Positions 16,473 through 21,058 of a stretch of 21,058 bases of DNA are shown here, piece by piece. This stretch comes from Phenylobacterium aquaticum (GTDB lineage Bacteria; Pseudomonadota; Alphaproteobacteria; Caulobacterales; Caulobacteraceae), in assembly GCF_947378715.1 (NCBI RefSeq), contig NZ_CANCLE010000060.1, positions 1 through 21,058 on the forward strand, read 5' to 3'. Position 1 is the first letter of the stretch; the number at the start of each line of letters is the position of its first letter. The position numbers were made by a program, and so were the translations under genes. The notes under the pieces are model-generated. The model worked only from the letters and a program-made list of their open reading frames with translations. It had not been told where the DNA came from and ran no database searches.

Positions 16473-17043
16473 TGCCCTGCCTCCCCTCGAGAGCGCCGTC
16501 AGGCGGCGCCAGTCGCGCTCTGAGCTTCTCCAGACCACGTTTGACATGGGATTTTACCGTTCCAAGCGGCAGATTTAAGGCCTCTGCGGCCTCGGCGTGG
16601 GACAGGCCCGCGCCGTAGCACATGGTGACGCACAGCCGCTCCGAAGCGGTGAGCGTCTTCAGCGCCTCGTCCAGATCGATGCGGCCCGCAGCGTCAGGAT
16701 GGGACGCCACCGGCTCCCCCTCCTCCGCAGCTATGGCGAGATCGGCCAGCCGCCGCTCCCGCTGCAGCCGGCGCAGATACTGGCGCGCGGCGATCCGTTT
16801 GACCCAGCCGGCGAAGGCGCCTTCGCCGCGATATTCCGCTATGCCTTCGAAGGCGGCCAGGAACGCATCCTGGGCCGTATCGTCGGCCTCGGCCGGGGCC
16901 GCGCCCATCCGGCGCAGCAGTCCGCGCACCGCCGATCCGTGTCGGCGGACCAGCTCACCGAAGGCGCGACGTTCCCCCGTCGCGGCCAAGGTGGCCAGCT
17001 CCACGTCGTGGAGGCTCGCGAACCTGTGTTGAGAGCCCGTCAT
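16465..17043 (-). CDS. ECF RNA polymerase sigma factor (sigma2)
   Basis: Group 4 (extracytoplasmic function) sigma factor of 192 residues, which directs RNA polymerase to a small regulon on a signal. Region 2 is seen as FGELVRRHGSAVRGLLRR, then DDTAQDAFLAAF and FAGWVKRIAARQYLRRLQRE; region 4 as LTASERLCVTMCYGAGLSHAEAA and the helix-turn-helix LPLGTVKSHVKRG. No extra C-terminal domain is present. The ATG at 17043 has GGGGGAG 8 bases upstream. It starts 24 bases after A2 and overlaps B2 by 8 nt. Region 4 shares SHAEAA and LPLGTVKSHV with sigma1, supporting common origin of the two modules. The target promoters are unknown. Confidence 0.95.
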   Translation of the reverse strand: MTGSQHRFASLHDVELATLAATGERRAFGELVRRHGSAVRGLLRRMGAAPAEADDTAQDAFLAAFEGIAEYRGEGAFAGWVKRIAARQYLRRLQRERRLADLAIAAEEGEPVASHPDAAGRIDLDEALKTLTASERLCVTMCYGAGLSHAEAAEALNLPLGTVKSHVKRGLEKLRARLAPPDGALEGRQGNG

Positions 17044-17067
17044 TGGGCCTGCTCCCCCTAGAGCGAC

Positions 17068-17451
17068 TTAAGACTTCTGGCCGCGGCCGGAGAATGAGAT
17101 CAGGACGAAGGCCAGACCGATGAAGCCTGGGAAGGCCGCGAAGCCCAGCATGGGATAGAGGGCGTCGGCGTCCTCGAAGCTGATCGCGAAGCCCATGGCC
17201 GCCAGCCCGACCGCCACGCCCATCCAGATGATGCCGACCCGCAGGTCGCGTTGCGGCGAAGGCTTGGGCCGGACCTTCACGTCGGAGGTCAAGGCCTCGA
17301 TCACTTCGGTGGGAAGCGGTTGGCCCTTCTCGATGGCGGCGCGCAGGGTGTCCTGCAGCTTTTGACGCTCCTGGCTCTTCAGCCAGGCCGGAACCAGGAA
17401 CAGGGATGCGATCGATCCGAAGATGATCAGGATGATAAAGACTGCGTGCAA
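17068..17451 (-). CDS. Small membrane protein A2 (DUF6249-like)
   Basis: 127 residues if started at the TTG at 17451, which is preceded by AGAAGGAGA at ideal spacing. A longer reading from TTG 17499 adds 16 hydrophilic residues but has a weaker site; no ATG start exists before the second helix. Three hydrophobic helices are at about residues 3-22, 70-91 and 100-120. Between the first two is a charged segment with LQDTLRAAIEKGQPLPTEV, the pattern found in DUF6249-type proteins that often neighbour ECF sigma genes. A1 has the same layout and a similar segment. It opens the second module, 24 bases before sigma2. Its function is unknown; a sensor or regulator of the sigma factor is plausible. Confidence 0.78.
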   Translation of the reverse strand: MHAVFIILIIFGSIASLFLVPAWLKSQERQKLQDTLRAAIEKGQPLPTEVIEALTSDVKVRPKPSPQRDLRVGIIWMGVAVGLAAMGFAISFEDADALYPMLGFAAFPGFIGLAFVLISFSGRGQKS

Positions 17452-17514
17452 GGGGGTCTCCTTCTCTCCGTGAGCGGGCTCATCGGCCCGTCTATGCAAG
17501 GAAAGAGGCGCGCC

Positions 17515-17531
17515 GCATCCCCTATGGATGC
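17515..17531. repeat. Inverted repeat upstream of the second ECF module
   Basis: GCATCC and GGATGC form a perfect 6-bp inverted repeat with a 5-base spacer, in the 102-base gap between B1 and A2. It overlaps a TAGGGGATG element (minus strand, 17524-17516) that is also found upstream of A1. It could be an operator or part of a promoter; no U-run follows, so it is not a typical terminator. Confidence 0.45.
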
Positions 17532-17553
17532 AGACTGAGCCGTGAATTCTTCG

Positions 17554-17853
17554 TCATGTTCCAGCTTCGAGGATACGGCCGCCGCCCAGCGTCAACAGAA
17601 CCGCCACCACGCCCAGCCCCAGGGCCGCCGGCGCCAGCCCCTGCCCCACCGCCATCAGGGCCGGTGAGATGGCGGGCCAGAGCAACCACAGCAGGCCCGC
17701 GCCCGCCAGGCTGATCGCCGAAAGCGCGGCGAGATCCAGCAGGAAGGCGCGCCGGGCCAGCCGCTCGAACACCGCGGCCTCGAAGGCGTGATCCCGGGTC
17801 GGCGGCGCATCGGCCGCGAACAAGGCCCTCAGGCGATCGTCAGGATGAGGCAT
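17554..17853 (-). CDS. Small two-helix membrane protein B1, candidate anti-sigma factor
   Basis: 99 residues. A hydrophilic N-terminus (PHPDDRLRALFAADAPPTRD) is followed by two hydrophobic helices at about 40-60 and 72-91 with a short loop. The ATG at 17853 has GAGGAG 8 bases upstream and overlaps sigma1 by 14 nt, implying coupled synthesis with the sigma factor. The N-terminal LFAADAPP-x-RD-x-AF-x(5)-ERLARR pattern is matched by B2 (LFADAPYFPDGEAF-x(5)-NRLDR). It has no cysteine, so the zinc-type anti-sigma domain is excluded. By position and topology it may hold sigma1 at the membrane; this is an inference. Confidence 0.8.
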   Translation of the reverse strand: MPHPDDRLRALFAADAPPTRDHAFEAAVFERLARRAFLLDLAALSAISLAGAGLLWLLWPAISPALMAVGQGLAPAALGLGVVAVLLTLGGGRILEAGT

Positions 17854-18394
17854 TGGCGGGCTCCTCGTCTTCGATATTCAAGGCCGCCAGCAGCCGGGCT
17901 CGACCGCGGGCGACATGAGACTTCACCGTGCCCAACGGCAATTCCAGGGCGACAGCGGCTTCGGCGTGGCTGAAATCCGCCGCCAGGCACAGGGCGACAC
18001 AGGCCCTCTGTTCCAGCGGCAGGTCAGCCATGGCCCGCTCCAGGGCCATGCGATCCTCCGGGACCGGCGAGACAGAGATAGAGACGGCCTTGTGATAGTC
18101 GTCGTCGCGGCGCCGGGCCCGCCGATCGGCGCGGAACGCCGTCAGCGCCTTGTTGTAGCCGATCCCGCACAGCCAGGCCCGGACATTCGCCCCCGGCTGC
18201 AGCCGCCCGATGCGGGACCAGGCGGTGATGAAGGTCTCCTGGGCCAGATCATCGGCGAGCGCCCAGTCGCGGCAGGCGCGGCGCAGGAAGGCCCGCAGCG
18301 CCTGCTGATGGCGCGCCACCAGGCTGGAGAAGGCCTCCGCAGACCCTCCGCGCGCGGCCTCGACCAGATTTTCGTCGAGGACCGCCATATCCAT
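17840..18394 (-). CDS. ECF RNA polymerase sigma factor (sigma1)
   Basis: ECF sigma factor of 184 residues. Region 2: FSSLVARHQQALRAFLRRAC, DDLAQETFITAW and VRAWLCGIGYNKALTAFRAD; region 4: LPLEQRACVALCLAADFSHAEAA with helix-turn-helix LPLGTVKSHVARG. The start is the ATG at 18394, which overlaps the A1 stop as TGATG; the in-frame ATG at 18388 is also possible. A longer frame to 18463 runs inside A1 and is rejected. The linker after region 2 is basic (RRARRRDDD). It forms a cassette with A1 and B1, all overlapping or touching, so the three are very likely made together. The signal and the regulon are unknown. Confidence 0.95.
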   Translation of the reverse strand: MDMAVLDENLVEAARGGSAEAFSSLVARHQQALRAFLRRACRDWALADDLAQETFITAWSRIGRLQPGANVRAWLCGIGYNKALTAFRADRRARRRDDDYHKAVSISVSPVPEDRMALERAMADLPLEQRACVALCLAADFSHAEAAVALELPLGTVKSHVARGRARLLAALNIEDEEPANASS

Positions 18395-18855
18395 CAGTCG
18401 CGATCCGGACGCGGGATCACCAGGCCCAGGATCGCAAAGGCCAGGTTGCCGACGGCGATGCATCCCAGGATGATCGCGACGAACCGGAACGGTCCATCAG
18501 CGCCGGGGATATAGCTCATCTGGGCCGAGAACCAGAAGGCGGCGGCCACGGCGCCGGTGATCACCGCCGACCGCATGGCGCCGTAGGGGCCCCAGCGGTA
18601 GGCCCGGCGATAGGCCCGGCGGACACGACGATTGTAGAAGCGGACGTCCACGCCCGGCGGCAGGTCGTCGTCGATGTCGTCATGCACCCGGCGCACCAGT
18701 TCCGGCGGAACTTCTTTGCCCTGGGCGGTGTAGGTCTTGATGAGGTCAAGCGCGTCACGGCTGCGCTGATAGGTCAGCCAGCGGTCAAAGGCGCCGAAGA
18801 CGAACCAACCGAGCGGAAAGACCAGCCACCAATAGCTGAACCAGACGTGTTCCAT
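18394..18855 (-). CDS. Small membrane protein A1 (DUF6249-like)
   Basis: 153 residues with a tryptophan-rich first helix (about 6-24, WFSYWWLVFPLGWFVFG), a charged middle part and two further helices (about 94-112 and 123-147). The juxtamembrane segment ALDLIKTYTAQGKEVPPEL corresponds to LQDTLRAAIEKGQPLPTEV in A2. The middle holds an acidic run (DDIDDDLP) followed by a strongly basic and aromatic run (RRVRRAYRRAYRWG). The ATG at 18855 has GGAG 8 bases upstream. Its stop overlaps the sigma1 start by one base. The first gene of the operon, it could be the membrane sensor or a target of the system; the function is not established. Confidence 0.82.
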   Translation of the reverse strand: MEHVWFSYWWLVFPLGWFVFGAFDRWLTYQRSRDALDLIKTYTAQGKEVPPELVRRVHDDIDDDLPPGVDVRFYNRRVRRAYRRAYRWGPYGAMRSAVITGAVAAAFWFSAQMSYIPGADGPFRFVAIILGCIAVGNLAFAILGLVIPRPDRD

Positions 18856-18879
18856 GTGAGGGCTCCAAGGCAGATGCGG

Positions 18880-18894
18880 GGCGGATGATCCGCC
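18880..18894. promoter_or_regulatory. Perfect palindrome upstream of the first ECF module
   Basis: GGCGGAT-G-ATCCGCC is a perfect 7-bp inverted repeat with a one-base centre, located 25 to 39 bases before the A1 start codon, in the 50-base gap after the hydrolase gene. A dimeric regulator could bind here and block transcription or translation start. It is too short of a U-run to be called a terminator. Confidence 0.4.
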
Positions 18895-18899
18895 GCTTT

Positions 18900-18908
18900 C
18901 ATCCCCTA
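18900..18908 (-). promoter_or_regulatory. TAGGGGATG element shared by both ECF modules
   Basis: The minus strand reads TAGGGGATG here, overlapping the hydrolase stop codon, and again at 17524-17516 before A2. It lies 44 bases from the A1 ATG and 64 bases from the preferred A2 start. In both places CGGCG follows within a few bases. It may be a promoter element read by one or both sigma factors; chance has not been excluded. Confidence 0.35.
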
Positions 18909-19772
18909 GTCGCCACCGACTGTTGGATTGGATGCAGCCGATGCGCTTAACCGTCGAAAAATGTCCGGGGCCGCCGCGATCAATGCGGAATAGTGGGACC
19001 GGCCGGGGAGAAAACTCACCGGCTCAGCGGCGACGAGCCGTTCCGCCAGGGTCTTGGCCATCCTGGGCGGCGCCCAGTTGTCCAACGCCCCCTGCCAGAT
19101 CCGCACGGGCGCGCGCACTTCGTCCAGGGCTTCCGCCCAGGGCCGGACATAGGCTTCGACATCACGGACATAGCCGGCGAGGCCATGCCCCAAGGCGTCT
19201 CTCAGGACTGACCCCAATAGGGTCTTGAATGTCCGGTCCTTGGCCAGGTCGCGGTCGTCGCCCGCCGCCTTGGCGAACAGCATGGACATCAGCAGGTCCG
19301 GACGGACGACCGCCAACAGGCCCTGAAGCCGAGACGCCGTCCGAAACAGCCACGGCGCGCGCCGGGCCAGGCCAAACACCGCCGCCCCCGCCACGTCATC
19401 GAGAGTCTCCATCAATTCAAGCGGACCGGCCGGGGCGATCAGATCGACCCCCCGCACCTGATCGCCCAGACGGCGACAGACTTCGAGGGCCACGAAGGCG
19501 CCGATCGAGAAGCCGATGACGTCCACCTGTCGCCCGGCGGCGCGCGTGCGCAGCTCCATGGCGAGGAGGTCGAAATAGGCCGCTCCCGTGAGGCCCGGCG
19601 CGATCCTGGCCCGATGAAGGCTGATCGGCGAGATCCCGCACTGCCGCGCGGCGCCAACAATCAGGCCGATCTCACGCGGCGATCCCGGCGCGCCGTGAAA
19701 ATAGACCACCAGCGGCGGCTCGCCCGACCGGTCGCCGGGTGTGGCGGTGGGATCAGCCAAAGACGGCCGCAT
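18906..19772 (-). CDS. Alpha/beta hydrolase
   Basis: 288-residue alpha/beta hydrolase fold enzyme, probably an esterase-like cytoplasmic protein. The oxyanion region is HGAPGS (26-31), the nucleophile is S89 in GFSIG, and the acid and histidine of the triad fit D231 (QGALDNWAP) and H260 (PGRSHYSAL). A helical cap is likely between residues 115 and 200. No signal peptide is seen. The ATG at 19772 lies inside the end of the ArsC-like gene, with a 20-nt overlap, so the two are cotranscribed; the ribosome site is weak. The substrate cannot be inferred. Its stop codon overlaps the TAGGGGATG element before A1. Confidence 0.88.
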   Translation of the reverse strand: MRPSLADPTATPGDRSGEPPLVVYFHGAPGSPREIGLIVGAARQCGISPISLHRARIAPGLTGAAYFDLLAMELRTRAAGRQVDVIGFSIGAFVALEVCRRLGDQVRGVDLIAPAGPLELMETLDDVAGAAVFGLARRAPWLFRTASRLQGLLAVVRPDLLMSMLFAKAAGDDRDLAKDRTFKTLLGSVLRDALGHGLAGYVRDVEAYVRPWAEALDEVRAPVRIWQGALDNWAPPRMAKTLAERLVAAEPVSFLPGRSHYSALIAAAPDIFRRLSASAASNPTVGGD

Positions 19773-20106
19773 AGGTCTCGGGCTTGAAGCCGACCAGCAA
19801 CCGGTCCCCGAGGTCCACGACCGGGCGCTTGATCATCGAGGGCTGGGCCAGCATCAGGCCAATGGCCTTGGCCTGGTCGAGATCGCCCTTGTCCGCGTCC
19901 GGCAGCTTGCGGAACGTCGTGCCCGCCGTATTGAGCAGCAGCTTCCAGTCGACCCGGCCCGCCCAGCCCTCGAGGGTGGCGCGATCCACACCCACGGCCT
20001 TGTAGTCATGGAACCGATAGTCGACGCCGTGCGCCTCCAGCCAGGTCCGGGCCTTCTTCATCGTGTCGCAGGCCTTGATCCCATAGACCGTCACGCCGTC
20101 ACTCAT
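19753..20106 (-). CDS. ArsC/Spx/YffB-family thioredoxin-fold protein
   Basis: 117-residue protein of the ArsC/Spx superfamily, closest in pattern to E. coli YffB (YGIKACDTMKKARTWL). C13 is the only active-site cysteine; the second position of a CxxC pair is methionine. PSMIKRPVVDLGDRLLVGF is the conserved C-terminal block that contains the superfamily arginine. Arsenate reductase is the usual automatic name, but no ars genes are nearby, so arsenate reduction is doubtful; a glutathione-dependent thiol role is proposed for YffB. The start is the ATG at 20106, preceded by GGAG; the longer frame to 20136 adds ten residues without support. It overlaps the hydrolase by 20 nt. Confidence 0.9.
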   Translation of the reverse strand: MSDGVTVYGIKACDTMKKARTWLEAHGVDYRFHDYKAVGVDRATLEGWAGRVDWKLLLNTAGTTFRKLPDADKGDLDQAKAIGLMLAQPSMIKRPVVDLGDRLLVGFKPETYAAVFG

Positions 20107-20178
20107 CCGTCGTTCTCCGCGATTCAAGCCGCCCACGGGTAGGTATGCGTGACCTCGCCCGAAGGGAAGCGAAGGCTG

Positions 20179-20823
20179 TCAGGGACCCCGGTCGAAGCGT
20201 GGGCGGAATGGCCAGCTGGCCAGCCGGGCGTGGTGGCCAAGGCCCCGGTCGCTGCGCACCAGCACCAGCTCCCGCGCCGGCCAGCGGATGGGGTCGCCAA
20301 GGACGGTGTCCGGAATGGCGCCGAAGTCATGTCCCAGGGTCAGATGTGGGGTGAAAGGCCGCCTCCAGGTGACGGCCTGGCCCAGGTCATCGGAGGCCAG
20401 TCCGAGCGCGTCGCGCAGGCCGGTCAGGGCCGCAGCCGCGCCGTCGCTGCAGCAGAGCACCAGGGGGCGGGTCTGGCCGCCCCGGAAACTCACCGCCCGA
20501 GTGAGCACCATCTCGAAAGCCCGGGCGGTCACCGCCGCGCCCATCCGGCGGGCGAGCGCGATCCCCGCCTCCGTCTCGCCTCCGACCCCAAACACCGAGA
20601 CATGCAATCGCGCAGCGGCGGCGGCCGGGCCCGTCAGGTCGTAGCGACGTCGCAACATCCGGCCCAGCTCCGCCATCCGGGCGGCCGCGGCCGGATCAGG
20701 CAGGATCGCGAAGAACAGCACCGGACGCACGGCCCGCGCGGAGGGCGTTTCGAGCCTCGGCTCGGGTCCGAACTCCAAGCTGAGCTGCTCAGCCCTGCTG
20801 GGGATCTTCCGTTCCAGGTCCAT
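20179..20823 (-). CDS. 2H phosphoesterase (2'-5' RNA ligase/LigT family)
   Basis: 214-residue protein of the 2H phosphoesterase superfamily, which cleaves or joins 2'-5' linkages or cyclic phosphates in RNA and nucleotides. The two signature motifs are HVS at residues 74-76 (RLHVSVFGVG) and HLT at 160-162 (TPHLTLGHDF), about 86 residues apart as usual. VLFFAILPD near residue 35 is the typical first strand. The start chosen is the ATG at 20823 with AGAGGG upstream; the alternative is a TTG at 20850. An exact SOS-box pattern lies 22 bases before this ATG, so DNA-damage control is possible. It lies between guaA and the ArsC-like gene. The true substrate is unknown. Confidence 0.9.
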   Translation of the reverse strand: MDLERKIPSRAEQLSLEFGPEPRLETPSARAVRPVLFFAILPDPAAAARMAELGRMLRRRYDLTGPAAAAARLHVSVFGVGGETEAGIALARRMGAAVTARAFEMVLTRAVSFRGGQTRPLVLCCSDGAAAALTGLRDALGLASDDLGQAVTWRRPFTPHLTLGHDFGAIPDTVLGDPIRWPARELVLVRSDRGLGHHARLASWPFRPRFDRGP

Positions 20824-20844
20824 GGATTTGCCCTCTGAGATTGA

Positions 20845-20859
20845 GAACAAACATGGAAC
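20845..20859 (-). promoter_or_regulatory. Candidate LexA (SOS) box upstream of the 2H phosphoesterase gene
   Basis: The minus strand reads GTTC-CATGTTT-GTTC, an exact match to the alphaproteobacterial LexA site GTTC-N7-GTTC. It forms part of an 8-bp direct repeat GTTTGTTC-cat-GTTTGTTC. It sits 22 bases before the preferred ATG, in a position to overlap the promoter or early transcript. LexA binding is inferred from the pattern. Confidence 0.6.
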
Positions 20860-20879
20860 AAACCCCCTGTCCAGACCAA

Positions 20880-20896
20880 AGGCCGTCGAGGGGCCT
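20880..20896 (-). terminator. Weak terminator candidate after guaA
   Basis: On the minus strand AGGCC-CCTCGAC-GGCCT forms a 5-bp G/C stem 12 bases after the guaA stop, followed by TT only. An overlapping alternative stem GGGGC/GCCCC (20907-20903 with 20894-20890) starts right at the stop codon. Neither has a proper U-run, so termination is uncertain. Confidence 0.3.
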
Positions 20897-20907
20897 GGTG
20901 GCGCCCC

Positions 20908-21058
20908 CTACTCCCACTCGATGGTCCCAGGCGGCTTGGACGTGACGTCATAGACCACGCGGTTGACGCCCCGGACCTCGTTGATGATCCGGGTGGCGCA
21001 GCGGCCGAGGACCTCCCAGGGGAACTCGAAGAAGTCGGCGGTCATGCCGTCGGTGGAG
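20908..21058 (-). CDS. guaA: GMP synthase, C-terminal end (5' part outside the window)
   Basis: The minus strand from the window edge is open for 50 codons to a TAG at 20910-20908. The peptide contains TADFFEFPWEVL, RIINEVRGVNRVVYDVTSKP and ends PGTIEWE, the invariant C-terminus of glutamine-hydrolysing GMP synthase, which forms the dimer interface and contacts XMP. The enzyme converts XMP to GMP. The amidotransferase and ATP-binding domains lie beyond the window. The 2H phosphoesterase gene follows in the same direction after an 84-base gap. Confidence 0.95.
   Translation of the reverse strand, partial: STDGMTADFFEFPWEVLGRCATRIINEVRGVNRVVYDVTSKPPGTIEWE

Noticed and set aside
17452..17499. 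Longer A2 start at TTG 17499
   Set aside because: It adds 16 hydrophilic residues before the first helix and has a poor ribosome site, while TTG 17451 has AGAAGGAGA at good spacing.
17558..17562. GGAAC followed by CGG 15 bases later (minus strand) as an EcfG-type stress promoter for A2
   Set aside because: Spacing and -10 do not match GGAAC-N16-17-CGTT, and the first bases overlap the end of B1.
18395..18463. Longer sigma1 start at 18463
   Set aside because: The added residues are encoded inside A1 and look like out-of-frame translation; the TGATG junction at 18394 is a standard coupled start.

Overview
The window is a strongly G+C-rich, gene-dense bacterial chromosome segment. Protein sequences, small 4-nt gene overlaps, a Caulobacter-type promoter and an alphaproteobacterial SOS box all point to an alphaproteobacterium, most likely Caulobacteraceae (Caulobacter/Phenylobacterium). 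This assignment is inferred from protein character and gene order; no database was searched. No rRNA, tRNA, CRISPR array, insertion sequence or prophage is visible, and no gap without a gene exceeds 200 bases.

Left part (1-8563, mostly + strand), housekeeping. It opens with the 3' part of dnaB (replicative helicase), then alr (alanine racemase). A convergent membrane-anchored protein of unknown function follows. Next is a run radA, cvpA, purF, an SBF/SLC10-type transporter and an SDR oxidoreductase. cvpA-purF and purF-transporter each overlap by 4 nt, which suggests one translationally coupled operon for recombination repair, membrane function and purine synthesis.

Middle (8523-14409). On the minus strand, a TPR membrane protein (YfgM-like), bamB and der form a tight operon with the same gene order as E. 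coli yfgM-bamB-der. It is read from a promoter candidate that fits the Caulobacter housekeeping consensus. Divergent from it is a metallo-beta-lactamase-fold alkyl sulfatase without a signal peptide, probably an accessory gene.

Right-middle (14406-18855, minus strand). This is the most interesting region. Two consecutive modules each contain a three-helix small membrane protein (A), an ECF sigma factor and a two-helix small membrane protein (B): A1-sigma1-B1 then A2-sigma2-B2. The B proteins share an N-terminal motif, the sigma factors share a region 4 signature, and the A proteins share a juxtamembrane motif. Neither B protein has the zinc-binding anti-sigma motif, so these look like non-canonical ECF regulators arisen by tandem duplication. 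A 9-bp sequence, TAGGGGATG, lies upstream of both modules. Downstream the operon runs straight into panB (pantothenate synthesis) and a second SDR.

Right end (18906-21058, minus strand). An alpha/beta hydrolase overlaps an ArsC/Spx/YffB-family protein. Next comes a 2H phosphoesterase (2'-5' RNA ligase family) preceded by an exact GTTC-N7-GTTC LexA-type SOS box, and finally the last 50 codons of guaA (GMP synthase).
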